Positions 44,447 to 55,400 of a stretch of DNA of 64,000 bases are shown here, in pieces. The position numbers and the translations under genes are program-made. This stretch comes from Spinactinospora alkalitolerans (GTDB taxonomy: Bacteria > Actinomycetota > Actinomycetes > Streptosporangiales > Streptosporangiaceae), in NCBI RefSeq assembly GCF_013408795.1, contig NZ_JACCCC010000001.1:1178001-1242000 (forward strand). The letters run 5' to 3'. Every line of letters starts with the position of its first letter. Position 1 is the stretch's first letter. The notes under the pieces are model-generated. The model ran no database searches and was not told the origin of the DNA. It saw only the letters and a list, made by a program, of their open reading frames with translations.

Positions 44447-46572
44447 CCGCCACCGGCAGCCTCGACCTGCTGCACCCCACGCTGGCCCACCACGTCGTCA
44501 ACACGCTGGGCTGGCCGGGGCTGCGGCCGCTGCAGCGCGAGGCGCTGGCGCCGCTGGTCGGGGGTGAGGACGCCGTCCTGCTCGCGCCGACCGCGGGCGG
44601 CAAGACCGAGGCCGCGGCCTTCCCGCTGCTGTCGGCGATGGCCGCGGGAGGGTGGACCGGAGTCTCGCTGCTGTATGTGTGCCCGATCAAGGCGCTGCTG
44701 AACAACCTGCTGCCGCGTCTGCAGAGCTACGCCGGATGGATGGGGCGCTCGGTCGGGCTGTGGCACGGCGACGTGGGCACCGCCGCGCGGCGGCGCCTCC
44801 TGCGCCGACGGCCCGACATCCTGCTGACCACGCCGGAGTCGCTGGAGGGGATGCTGGTCAGCACCAAGGTCGACCACCGGGACGTGTTCGCGGGAGTGCG
44901 GGCGATCGTGGTGGACGAGGTGCACGCCTTCGCAGGCGACGACCGGGGCTGGCACCTGCTGGCGGTGCTGGAGCGGCTCACCCGGATCTGCGGGCGCCCC
45001 GTCCAGCGGGTCGGGCTGTCGGCGACCGTCGGCAACCCCGACGACCTGCTCACCTGGCTGCAGGGCAGCGGTGCGGGGAAGCGGCCGGGCCGCGTCATCG
45101 CACCCGGGGTGAGCCTGCCCGGGGCGAATTCGCCCGCCGAACCGCCGCCGGGGGACGTGGAACTGGACTACGTCGGGTCGCTGGACAACGCCGCCAAGGT
45201 CGTCGCCGCGCTGCACGCCGGTGAGAAGCGGCTGGTGTTCTGCGACTCCCGCCAGGCCGTGGAGCATCTGGGCGCCGCGCTGCGCGTGCGGGGCGTCACC
45301 ACATTCCTGTCGCACGCCTCCCTGGCGGTGGACGAGCGCCGCCGCGCCGAGCAGGCCTTCGCCGAGGCGCGCGACTGCGTGATCGTCTCCACCAGCACGC
45401 TGGAGCTGGGCATCGACGTCGGCGACCTCGACCGGGTCGTCCAGGTCAACGCGCCCGGAACGGTGGCCTCCTTCCTGCAGCGCATCGGCCGCACCGGGCG
45501 GCGCTCCGGCACGCGGCGCAACTGCCTGTTCCTCGCGCTGGACGAACCGGGGCTGCTGCGTGCGGCGGCGCTGCTGCGGCTGTGGGGGCGGCACTGGGTC
45601 GAGCCGGTCGTCCCCACGCCCGAGCCCCGGCACATCATCGCCCAGCAGCTGCTGGCGCTGTGCCTGCAGGAGTCGCAGGTGGGCGAGCACCTGTGGCCGG
45701 AGTGGTGGGACGGGCTGGAGCCGTTCGAGCACGGCGAGCCGATCGTGGCGCACCTGCTGCGCGAGGGGTTCGTGGACCGCGACGGCGGCATGCTGATGAT
45801 CGGACCCGAGGCCGAGCGCAGGTTCGGGTGGCGGCACTTCATGGAGCTGACCACGGTCTTCACCGCGCCGCCGGAGTTCACGGTGCTGCACGGGCGCACC
45901 GAGATCGGGCGGGCCAACCCGGCGCTGCTGTCGTCCAGGGAACAGGGGGAGGGACCCCGGCGGCTGCTCCTCGCCGGCCGGAGCTGGGCGGTGACCTGGG
46001 TGGACTGGAAGCGGCAGAAGTGCTTCGTCGAACCGGCCGACGACGGCGGCGGCAAGGCGCGCTGGGACTCCACCGACCGGGCGGGCTCATCGTTCGCGCT
46101 GACCCGTGCCGTGCGCGAGGTGCTGCTGGGAGCGGACCCGCCGGTGCGCCTGACCCGGCGCGCGGTCAAGGCCCTGGGCAAGGCGCGCGAGCGCCACATC
46201 GAGCACGTGCACGCCGACGGCTCGGTCGTCACCCGCACCTCCGGTGACGTCCGCTGGTGGACCTGGGCCGGGACCAGGACCAACCTGACCCTGCGCGCCA
46301 CCCTCACCGGCCTCGTCGACCCCGCTCAGCAGGCGCACGACAGCTACCTCCGGCTCCGCGAGGACGTCGATCCCGCCAGGTGGGCGGCCGTCCGAGAGGG
46401 CGCCGCCGACCGCATCGCGCTGCCCGAGGTCAGCGAGAAGGCGTTGGAAGGCCTGAAGTTCACCGCGGCACTCCCGTCCCACCTGGCCGCCCGCACCCTG
46501 GCGGCCAGACTGGCCGACGTGGAGGGCGCACGACGGCTGCTGGGGGAGCCGACGAGGTTCGTCGTCGGGTAA
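44443..46572 (+). CDS. brxHI: BREX-2 DEAD/DEAH-box helicase BrxHI
   Basis: 709 aa from GTG 44443 (GTGA overlap with brxD). Helicase motifs are present: I PTAGGKTEA (Walker A 51-55 as AGGKT), Ia CPIKALLNN, II DEVHAF, III LSATVGN and VI QRIGRTGRR. The C-terminal part is specific for Lhr-like superfamily 2 helicases. It closes the pglX-pglY-pglZ-brxD-brxHI run and gives the standard six-gene type 2 BREX content together with pglW. Confidence 0.93.
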   Translation: MTATGSLDLLHPTLAHHVVNTLGWPGLRPLQREALAPLVGGEDAVLLAPTAGGKTEAAAFPLLSAMAAGGWTGVSLLYVCPIKALLNNLLPRLQSYAGWMGRSVGLWHGDVGTAARRRLLRRRPDILLTTPESLEGMLVSTKVDHRDVFAGVRAIVVDEVHAFAGDDRGWHLLAVLERLTRICGRPVQRVGLSATVGNPDDLLTWLQGSGAGKRPGRVIAPGVSLPGANSPAEPPPGDVELDYVGSLDNAAKVVAALHAGEKRLVFCDSRQAVEHLGAALRVRGVTTFLSHASLAVDERRRAEQAFAEARDCVIVSTSTLELGIDVGDLDRVVQVNAPGTVASFLQRIGRTGRRSGTRRNCLFLALDEPGLLRAAALLRLWGRHWVEPVVPTPEPRHIIAQQLLALCLQESQVGEHLWPEWWDGLEPFEHGEPIVAHLLREGFVDRDGGMLMIGPEAERRFGWRHFMELTTVFTAPPEFTVLHGRTEIGRANPALLSSREQGEGPRRLLLAGRSWAVTWVDWKRQKCFVEPADDGGGKARWDSTDRAGSSFALTRAVREVLLGADPPVRLTRRAVKALGKARERHIEHVHADGSVVTRTSGDVRWWTWAGTRTNLTLRATLTGLVDPAQQAHDSYLRLREDVDPARWAAVREGAADRIALPEVSEKALEGLKFTAALPSHLAARTLAARLADVEGARRLLGEPTRFVVG

Positions 46573-46869
46573 GCGACAGGCTCGGCAGCGCCACCGATTG
46601 ATGAGGCGCGAGGTGCGGTCGATCCCCGCGCAAGGAATCCAAGATCATCTGTGGCCTGTCGGAAGTGATCTTGATTTAGATCCGTAACCTTATCTTCCTA
46701 AAGTTCCCTTACGTATGTTTTTTGGGCTCTTGTCCTTGATTCGTGTCTCTCTGGTCGTAGGTAGCGGATCCCCTTTTTCGTTGGTTGCGCACAGTAATGC
46801 TGCATAGAGCGAAGAGCTGACTACACCCCGATCTACCTCTCTTTTTATCTATGAACTGGAGTTTCTCTG
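46573..46869. other. AT-rich intergenic region
   Basis: 297 nt without a gene between brxHI and the lipoprotein fragment. Base composition drops well below that of the neighbours from about 46640 onward. A loose promoter-like pair TTGATT...TAGGTA (16-nt spacing, about 46737-46764) may drive the downstream gene. No hairpin of note was seen. Confidence 0.4.
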
Positions 46870-47630
46870 TTGAGTATTAGAACCGGGTGCGTCGCTGTAG
46901 CGGTCGTCTTAGGACTGATCGTCTTCGGGTGCGGCGTCTCTGATGATGAAAAAGGAAGTAGCCAGGCGGCTCCGGAAACGAGTGAGTCGCCGACTGTAGA
47001 GGACGCCCCTTATTCATCGCCTTCAGTCGAGAGGGAGGATGATGGCGAGGAAGGAGGTAACGGAAGAATAGGGCCCAATCAGACCGAAAAAGAGAAGGAG
47101 TTCGATGAGAACATCAGGGCCAACTTCTATGACCCTGATTCCGAAGATGAGGAGCAGGTCAGAGAGGAGACGCCAACGTCTACTGGGGGACTGAGGCCTA
47201 CGCCGGAGTCCACGTCGATGAAGAGAGAGTCCTTGTCGGTATAGACGGCGAGCTGGATATACCGGACGACACGCTCAGAGGACTCGCCAAATGGTACGGG
47301 AATATGGCGGGAGATCCTCAGGGTATGCCTGAATACACCTGGGAACTGGTGGACTCCGAGACTGGTGAGAAGATTGATATACCCGAGCGGACGTCCATGA
47401 CGATGCCTGATCTCTCAGGTAAGCGTGGAGATCTGGCGGTGACCATGCTCCAGGACGCGGGGTATGCGGGGACTACATCTGAGCTTCGGTTTGCAAACAT
47501 CGACCCATCTGAAGACGGCAGTGTGTGGATGCGCGCAAATTGGGTGGTAGTAGAGCAGTCGGTTCCCGCCGGGGAGGAAATTGAGGTTGACGCAGATATC
47601 ACCCTAGGCGTCGTGCGTCCGCTATTGTAG
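46870..47630 (+). pseudogene. Frameshifted lipoprotein with C-terminal PASTA-like domain
   Basis: The first frame (46870-47244, TTG start) encodes a lipoprotein signal peptide with lipobox VFGC (Cys21) and a Glu/Ser/Pro-rich linker, then reads into low-quality sequence and stops. A second frame is coding-like from about 47163 through 47630, beginning GDANVYWGTEAYAGVHVDEE and continuing through KWYGNMAGD into a PASTA-like fold with SGKRGDLAVTMLQDAGY. That frame has a stop at 47148-47150 and no start until ATG 47304. Together they read as one secreted lipoprotein broken by a single indel near 47160-47185. It could be a real pseudogene, a sequencing error, or two cistrons. Low GC suggests foreign origin. 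Confidence 0.65.
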
Positions 47631-47801
47631 TGATACTTCCACTGAGGCTTGCAAAAGTCGTGTGATGCGCCTGATGGGGATCGATCCAACCGGCGAACAC
47701 GATCGGGCAGTGGCGGCGTGAGCGCAGATCAGTGAAGAGAGGAACCCGGCCCCGCTGAGGCAGCCGCAGCGATCGCCGAGTTCGCCATCGATCCTTGAGT
47801 T

Positions 47802-50800
47802 TCAGCCGCCGATCAGCGCCTCCAGTACCTCCAGTGCGGTCCCACGCTGGAGCCGGTCGTGCACTGTCTGGTTTCGGTAGTTGCGCAGGCAGCCATAACA
47901 CGAGGTCTCATAGCCGCAGTCGCAGTCGCGCATACGCCGCATTGCTTCTGCTGCCACCAGGTCGAACGACTCCGCGATGCGCCGGGAACCGCCCGCGCCT
48001 CCCGGGACGGTATCAAAGATGACCAGCGTCGTTTCGCCCTCCGCACGGCGATACAGCGATCCTCCGATATCGTCCCGGCTGATCTCCAGAGCCGACGACG
48101 CCCCTTCGAGAAGCGCGTACAGCAGGGAGGACCGTGCGGTCTCCGGCATCGCGCCGCGCTCCAGACGGCCGTCGAAGGAGACCTCCACCAGGTCGGTCTG
48201 GTAGCGGTGAGCCAACGAGTACGGTGCCAACCGCCCGGTGCAGGTCTGGTTGCGGAACAGGTGGTCGTGCTCCTTCGGCGGGTCCCGATGCGCTGAGCCA
48301 CTCAGACCCCGACCGCATCGGTCGCAGATCAGGTAGCCCGCTCTCCCCACACCTTCGGAGACGGCGACGAGTTCACCGCGGCTACCGGACCGGCAGCGTA
48401 TGGTGCCGCCGTCTCGCATCGGCCACGCGAACTCGGAGGGGTCCGCCGCCAGCCTCAGCACATGGGTCGCCCCGATCCAACTGCGCACGGGCGGAGTCTC
48501 ACCCGCCTCACCGACCGACGAATCGGCGACGAATCCGAACTCCGGCACACAGTAGTGCTTCTGCACACCACGACGCTGGGCCCCGCACGAGGCGCAGACC
48601 GGATCGATCTTCTGGCTGCTCTCCTGGTAGTAGCCGCAGCTGTCGCACACCGCGTAGTACCTGGACAGCAGTTCCCGCCCGGGGAGGCGGTAGACACCGC
48701 CCGAGGTCCACCGCTTTCCGCCCGCGATGACCGAACTCCCCGGAGCGTACTCATAGATCGCCGAGGTCAGGTCCCGGGCGAGCTCCAGGTCACGCCCCTC
48801 TTGGGCGAAGTATGTGCGCAGTTCGACCGTGTCCACGGGAAACCCGTACTTGGGCAGCACGTTCTTGGTCGCGAGGTAGTTCAGCAGCGGCCGGTTCTTG
48901 ATCGTGTTGACGGTGCGGAGGAAACGGGCGGCCAAACCGTCCCTGCGCGCTTCGAACGCCTCCACCCGCTGGCGTTCGAAGTCCTGGACGTCCTCGGTGA
49001 TCTCGCGCCGTACGTCTTCGAGTAGCGCGCACAGGTCCTTGGCCCATTGGCCCGAGGCCAGACCGATCTCTTCGGCCACACTCGGTTCCAGAACCCGCGA
49101 CAGTGCCTCGGTGAGCTCGTCGGGGACCGAATCGAGATAGGCGGCGACACGCTCCACCGGCGCGGAGGAGCCGTCCTCGCCCGGCAGGAAGAATGCTCCA
49201 GCGGTCGTCCACGTCTCCACCGGACTGTGGTACCGCAGGAACGCGGCGAGTGCGACCGAGTGCGCGTGCCGGCGGTCGATCCGCTCGTTGCCCAGAGGGA
49301 CGAAGGGCGCGCGCACCGCTCCGGCGATCATCTCCCGTGGATCCTGATAGCGGAAGAGGTCGTGGGCGCGTCGCCGGGCGTAGGTCACCGCCAACGCCGC
49401 CGAGGACGCCCGGCGTCCGGCGCGACCCGCCCGCTGCACGTAGTTGGCTGTGGTCGGCGGCATGTTGCGCAGCAGCACCGACTGCAGCTCACCGACGTCG
49501 ACACCCAACTCGAACGTCGTGGAGCAGGACAGGGCGTTGACGTCGCCCCTGATGAACTCCTGCTGGATCTCGGCCGCCCGTTGATTGGACCATTGGGCGG
49601 TGTGCTCCATCGCTCGCAGCCGCACGGGGGACAGGCCGCGATACAGCCGACGGTAGTGGTCCTCGTCCTGCTCGGGAGCCGGAGCCGTGTAGCGGACCAG
49701 GGCTCCTTCGCAGTTGATGGTCTGGCACACGCCGCGTACGGAGACCGGCGCGAACCTCTTGCACCGGTCGCACCGGTAGAGCCGTGTTTCGGCCGTCACC
49801 GGCTCCGGCACGAGGTAGGTGAAGTCCACTTGGTAGACGAGGCCACTGCGATGGTCGCGGCCACCCACCAGCCACCCGTCCCTGGTGTCGCGGAGGAACC
49901 GCCAGCACTGTTGGAGTACCGTCGTCGGTTCGACCGAAGCACCGAGGGTCTTCAGCAGGCGACGTATGTAGTTCAGTCGGCGGTTGTCCCCCTTCGTCGG
50001 CATCCAGCTCAGGACTTTGCGCGCACGGTCGGCACCCGACTCGCGCGCGTACACCGGGCCGAGCCGGGGAGCGAAGATCTCATCGCGCGGATCGACGTTC
50101 TCCGGCATGGTCAGGGCGCCCTGTTGCCGGAGGGTACGGACGAGTTCACTCAGCAGGTCCCAGGTCTCCATGGCATCGAGGCCGAGTTCGGCTCCGATAC
50201 CGCTCGCGGGCGGGGCCTCCTCCGGCCGATCCATACCGACCCTGAGCAGTCCGCGCCCTTCGAGGGACTGCCGCTCATCGGTGGCGACCAGCTCCCGCAT
50301 GACCCACCGGGCGGCTTGTTTGGCCCGGTCCTGTCGGGAGGTTCGCCTCCGGAAGAGTCCGGCCTTGGCCGCGGCGGTGGTGGTGTGCTCGATGAGATCG
50401 TCGGTCCAGAACTCGTTCCCCGGGGTGTGGCCGGCGTGCAGCCCGGCCAGGATGAGGCTGCGGTGCTGAACCTTCTGGTAGGTGGATTCCAGATAGGGGG
50501 CGAAGAACGCGGCGTCCTGCCGGCTGTCGCTGAACATCAGGAGCTTGCGCCCGCCTCCCGGACGGTCGGCCACCGTCGTGTCCGCGTCTTCGGGCAGAGC
50601 CTGGTACAGAGCCGTGGCGATGACCGCCGCGGCGGCATCATTGCCGCTCTCGAAGCGCCGGATGATGTTGGTCGATCGAGCACCGCATCCGCGGCAGCCG
50701 CTGACGCCTGCGTTCCCCGAGCGCATGGCCCATACCCGACGCAGGCGCTTCCCCGCGCACGAGGCGGCGCACCGTACGACCGGCGTCTTGCCCAGCGCGC

Positions 50801-52478
50801 CGCACGACACGCACAGGTGGTATTCCATGCTTCTCACGGCCTGCTGCGGCGGCTCCAGCGTGTCGTCATCGTCATCGACGATCTCCGCCTCACCGCCGAG
50901 ATTCAGCCACTGGGGGCGTTCCTGCAGTCCATTCTGCGGTCGGAAGAGGGATGCGCCCTCCTCTGGTCTGACCGTTCCCACCAGGTAAACGTCGCCGCAA
51001 CGTTGGCAGGACCCGAACTCGAACACCGCCGCGGAGCAATCAGGACAGATTTCATGGCGGGCCAGCGCCACATGCGGTCCAGACTCCGAGAGGCAGGTGA
51101 AGGCACCCTCCGATGCCCGCGCGAACAGGTGGTAACGCGCCGACAGCAGCGGTGTTCCCTCGTCATCGTGGATCCGGCTGCCCAATGCCACCAGTGCGGC
51201 TACGGTGCGTACCTGCTGGGTCTCGTCCAAGGCGGGATCGGCGTCGGGGACCTCGTAGAACAGCCGCTGCGCGACATCCTGGAGGGTTCGCGGGCCGTCA
51301 TTCTCCAGCAGCGTACGCATGGCCGCCATGCGGCGCTCCTGAGCGAGAACGGAGAAGGCCGACCGCGCCTGCCGACCGTGCCGGCCCGCGGCGACCAGCA
51401 ACTGCTCTTCCGGATTCCCGCTGTCAGCGATGCGAGCGTACTCTGCGGCGGCCAACGGCCCCCACGTGTGTTCAGGAGCGTCCTTGCGCCGGGCCGCACC
51501 GATCAGGTCCTGGCGGTCCGGATCGCCCTCCATCCATTCGAGAGGCTCGGTGAACAGCCGCTGCGCGAATGCGGTGGCCTTCTCCCCGTCGTCGCCGACC
51601 GTCGCGCTGGTGGCGATGCACTGCAGCGCTGTGCCGGGGGCGACCCTGTCGCGTAGCCGGCGCAGCAGCATCGCGACCTCCGCGGCCTTGGCGCCGTCGT
51701 AGACGTGCGCCTCGTCAAGCGCAATGAAGCGCCAGTGGCCCGCGTGCTCCCCCTCGAAGAGGTCGAGGTCAGCAGGGCGCAGCAGCAGGTACTCCAGCAT
51801 CGCGTAATTGGTGAGCAGCAGGTGAGGAGGGGTCTTGCGCATCTCCACCCGGCTGATGAGCTCGTTTTCCAACAGCGGTTGATCGGGATGGAGGGAGCGG
51901 AACTCCTCCCGGGCCCTGTCGGGACGTTCGTGCGTGTCACCCGTGTAGCGGCCGAAGGTGATGTGGGGTGTGTCCTTCAGCAGCAGACGCAGCCGCTTGA
52001 GCTGGTCGTTGGCCAGGGCGTTCATCGGGTACAGCAGGATCGCGCGGACGCCGGGACCCAGCTCGCCCGCATCGTGCTGGCGGGACAGCTCGTTGAGGAT
52101 GGGCAGCAGGAAGCTTTCCGTCTTGCCCGATCCGGTCCCGGTCGCCACGACGAGGTTGCGGCCCCTGGCGGCCTTGCGGATCGCGTGCTCCTGATGCAGG
52201 TACAGCGGTCGATCACCGGGAAGCTCCTCGCTGAAGAGCCGTGCGAAGCCGGGATGCAGAACTTCCTCATCGATGAGCTGACGCAGTGTGGCACCGGTCA
52301 GATAAGGCGGAGTGGCCTCCAGAAAGGGCCCCTTGCTCAGCAGCGCGCTCGTGGACACCTGGTGGTCCAGAGCCTGTGCGATGGCGGGATCGCGGACAGG
52401 CAGCAGGGAGCGCAGATAGCGGCGGTAGGTGGTGGTGATCAACTCGCTGGTCGCGAGGGTGTCCAAGGGAACGGTCAA
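47802..52478 (-). CDS. DEAD/DEAH-box helicase with zinc ribbons and C-terminal DUF1998
   Basis: 1558 aa. Helicase motifs: VVATGTGSGKTESF (about 113-126), LDEAHVYDG, TSATVGDD, SCSTTFELGVDVG, YVQRAGRAGRR. Several Cys pairs form zinc ribbons (CPDCSAAVF, CDRCKRF, CDSCGYYQ, CDRCGRG), and the C-terminus CDCGYETSCYGCLRNYRNQ is the DUF1998 signature. Proteins of this type act in defence (Druantia DruE-like, DISARM DrmA/DrmB-like) and DNA repair. TTG 52478 has AAGGAG upstream and overlaps the stop of the 1135-aa gene (TTGA), so the pair is coupled. I cannot match it to one named system. Confidence 0.9.
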   Translation of the reverse strand: MTVPLDTLATSELITTTYRRYLRSLLPVRDPAIAQALDHQVSTSALLSKGPFLEATPPYLTGATLRQLIDEEVLHPGFARLFSEELPGDRPLYLHQEHAIRKAARGRNLVVATGTGSGKTESFLLPILNELSRQHDAGELGPGVRAILLYPMNALANDQLKRLRLLLKDTPHITFGRYTGDTHERPDRAREEFRSLHPDQPLLENELISRVEMRKTPPHLLLTNYAMLEYLLLRPADLDLFEGEHAGHWRFIALDEAHVYDGAKAAEVAMLLRRLRDRVAPGTALQCIATSATVGDDGEKATAFAQRLFTEPLEWMEGDPDRQDLIGAARRKDAPEHTWGPLAAAEYARIADSGNPEEQLLVAAGRHGRQARSAFSVLAQERRMAAMRTLLENDGPRTLQDVAQRLFYEVPDADPALDETQQVRTVAALVALGSRIHDDEGTPLLSARYHLFARASEGAFTCLSESGPHVALARHEICPDCSAAVFEFGSCQRCGDVYLVGTVRPEEGASLFRPQNGLQERPQWLNLGGEAEIVDDDDDTLEPPQQAVRSMEYHLCVSCGALGKTPVVRCAASCAGKRLRRVWAMRSGNAGVSGCRGCGARSTNIIRRFESGNDAAAAVIATALYQALPEDADTTVADRPGGGRKLLMFSDSRQDAAFFAPYLESTYQKVQHRSLILAGLHAGHTPGNEFWTDDLIEHTTTAAAKAGLFRRRTSRQDRAKQAARWVMRELVATDERQSLEGRGLLRVGMDRPEEAPPASGIGAELGLDAMETWDLLSELVRTLRQQGALTMPENVDPRDEIFAPRLGPVYARESGADRARKVLSWMPTKGDNRRLNYIRRLLKTLGASVEPTTVLQQCWRFLRDTRDGWLVGGRDHRSGLVYQVDFTYLVPEPVTAETRLYRCDRCKRFAPVSVRGVCQTINCEGALVRYTAPAPEQDEDHYRRLYRGLSPVRLRAMEHTAQWSNQRAAEIQQEFIRGDVNALSCSTTFELGVDVGELQSVLLRNMPPTTANYVQRAGRAGRRASSAALAVTYARRRAHDLFRYQDPREMIAGAVRAPFVPLGNERIDRRHAHSVALAAFLRYHSPVETWTTAGAFFLPGEDGSSAPVERVAAYLDSVPDELTEALSRVLEPSVAEEIGLASGQWAKDLCALLEDVRREITEDVQDFERQRVEAFEARRDGLAARFLRTVNTIKNRPLLNYLATKNVLPKYGFPVDTVELRTYFAQEGRDLELARDLTSAIYEYAPGSSVIAGGKRWTSGGVYRLPGRELLSRYYAVCDSCGYYQESSQKIDPVCASCGAQRRGVQKHYCVPEFGFVADSSVGEAGETPPVRSWIGATHVLRLAADPSEFAWPMRDGGTIRCRSGSRGELVAVSEGVGRAGYLICDRCGRGLSGSAHRDPPKEHDHLFRNQTCTGRLAPYSLAHRYQTDLVEVSFDGRLERGAMPETARSSLLYALLEGASSALEISRDDIGGSLYRRAEGETTLVIFDTVPGGAGGSRRIAESFDLVAAEAMRRMRDCDCGYETSCYGCLRNYRNQTVHDRLQRGTALEVLEALIGG

Positions 52479-55400
52479 CGGCTCTCCTTGTGGATTTCGG
52501 TCCGCTCGGCTCCGGCGAGCGAGAGTTCGGCGAGCACCAGATCGGTGGCGACGAGTTCGGGAACGATTTCGGCGAGTTGCAGCCACCACTTTCCGGCCCT
52601 GTCCGCCACGTCCGCCGCTCCTGCCAGACAGCCGACCGGAAGGAAGTCGAAATCGGCGTCGCGCCGTGCGGCCAGTCGCGCGAGCAGTGCCAGCTCGATC
52701 GACAGGGCGGACAGCGCCTCAAGATCATCGGCGTGCGACGAAACTCCTCGACCATGTGTCAGAGCAAGTGCCGGTCCCCGGTAGACGGCGGGGAGCCGCG
52801 TGAACTCCCGGTCCAGCACCGTGACATTCGGCCTGGCCCAACGTCGTAGTCCGATGTAGGACTCGTCAGAGAAGACACGTTGAAGTCCTCGCGCGGCGCG
52901 CCGTCGGCTTGCGAGGGTGAGAAGAGGGCGCGGCAGGGCCGTCCCGTCGGCACGTGCTGAACGTGGCGGCGCAGAAGCGAGGGAAGAGACGGCATTCGTG
53001 TGCAGCACGGAGTCGCGAACGTGTGGATCTCCCTGTCCGCAGAGGATCGGCAGGGCAACCTCACCGCAGCACCGGACAACGCATTCGAGGAGCCGTTGTG
53101 CGTTCCCGGTGCACTCTGCCGGATCGACGGGCAGCCAGGGGAGCGTGCCACTGGTGACCACGGCCGCGATCGCGGGGGCTCTCCGCCACAGGAACACGGC
53201 GTCGTGGATGTCGACTTCGCCTCCTTGCGGGGCCGTTGCCAAGCCGCTGAGGACCAGCAGACGGGTGCTGTCGGCCGGATCGAGGTCGGCGTCGCAGTGT
53301 CCCAGCAGCGCGGTCTCCGGTTCCGCCCGCAGCGTTTGGATACATTCGTCGGCCAGACCACTGCGCATGCCCGGGTGTTGCAGCTTCGGGGTGTGAGCCT
53401 GCAGCGACCACAACCTGGCCGCGTCGGTCACCGTGAGACGGAGGTCCGCTGAGCCGAGCGCACCGCAGAGGAATTCGATCAGCCTTCTCTCCCCGGGATC
53501 GTGAGCCGTAGGAAGTCCCGGAGCCCGATAGGTCAGGCAGTGCGGCGATGACGGATCCGGCCACCGGGGCCAGTCCGGCTCACCCGCCCACGGATCGCTG
53601 ACGTTCAGCAGGAGACGTCCCGGCCCGGAATCGTGGAGTTCGGGCGGCAGGTCGATGACGCCATCGGCTCCGACCGCAGTGATCCACGGGACCCGCCATG
53701 GAGCATGGTCCAGGTAGCAGGCCGCGTCCACCTTCCCGGTGTTGACAAAGCCGCGCAGGTGTAGCCGGCCGTTCGCATAGGCCGCGCCGTGCGCCAGTCG
53801 CCGGGGGCGGACGTCGGCCACGGGGATGAGGTTCTCCCCGAACGGAAGCATCAGCCGGAGGGATCGATAGGTGCGTGCGGTGTCCACCAGTTGCGCCAGT
53901 GGATAACGTACCGGCGAATCGCCGCGCCGACGCGATGGGCGGATCTCCTGGACGGTCTCCCGCCCTGCGCGTGCCTCTAGGGGAGGAAGCGGATCCGCGC
54001 CGGGGAAATCGATCAGTAGATCCCCCTGGTCTGCGAGTGACTCGATCTCCAGCGGAAGGGGATGGGCGCTCCACTGCGATGTGCCGGCTGTTGTGCGCAG
54101 GCGTACATGCGGAGGTGTTACCACGATGTCTGCTTGAGCGCTGGTGCGGCTCCGCAACCGCAGAGAGCGAGACACCGTTTCGGGAGTGAACGTCAGTCGA
54201 CCAGGTTCGGCTCGGATACCCGCGGGGACGGAGAGTTCGGCTCGTCCCTCGGCGGGGCCCTCAGGTCGCGGCCTGCGGACCTCAGGGCTGTAGGTGATGT
54301 CCAGACCTTCGGCGACGGTGAACAAGGTCTGTGTTCCCCGGCTTCTCTGACCACGCACCGTGACATGGAAGGCTCCGAGGACAGGACGGGGCAGCTCGGC
54401 GAGAGGGCTCACGCTGCCGTCTCCATCGGCGGTGAAAGCGGTGAGGAGCTGATGCGTGTCGTTCCTGATCTCAATGGCCCAGGCAGCCTTTGACGAGGGA
54501 AGCCAGACCTCTGGCAGCGTGCTGAAGACCGGTCGCCCCGCATGGTCGGCGGCACCTGTGAGTGCCGGACCGTATTCCCAACGAGGGCGCGGACGCTGAG
54601 AGGTGAATCGGGAAGGTGAGCCTTCCAGCGCAATCCATCGCGCCTTGCCCAGGTCGATCTGGGTCAGACACCAGCCTTCCCAGCCGAACGGCGGGTCCGC
54701 CTCGGCCAGAGACCGAGGCGAAGCGGTGTCCGCCTTCAGACGCCTGCCGTCCGGATGCAGAATCCATACCAGGGCATTGGGAAGGGGGGTGCCAGAGGGG
54801 ATGAACGCCCCACTGTCAGCCTCAAAGACCAGGAGCGGGTTCGCGGAGTCGACCAGTGTCAACTCCTCCGGAGAGTGGAGACCGTCCAGGGGGGAGACCA
54901 TGATGACGCCCGCCGGGCCGGGAAGGGGGTGTGTGGTCTCGGGCCGCTCGTCGGACAGGTCCCATGGGTCCGCGCTTTCGACTGTGGCGCTGACGCCGTC
55001 GATCTCCACCTGCCATTGCGGAACGGCAACCAGTTCGTCCGGATCGATCGGAAGGACGAGATGGACTCCGAGGTCGTATGGGGAAAGCCGGATGTGGGGA
55101 TGGAGGAGTCGCGCTCTCGCCGGATCAGCCTCCTGGTTCTTGTGAGAGCGGTCGAGAACCTGGCGCGCAGGGGACAGGAAACGCTGAGGGAGTCCGACCT
55201 CCTCAGCGCTTGTCTGGTGGCCACTGCGCAGCCGGTCCAACAGCACGAGACAGCGATCGACGATTTCGAGGGCGTAGTCCGAATCCGATCTGATGAAATC
55301 CTGGGCGGGGAGAGCTAGAGCGTTGAGCCGGTGCTCTCCTGCGAGCGCCCAAGAGCGGAAGGACTCCGCGTCCATATTCACTTCCCGGGCGTCACGCTCG

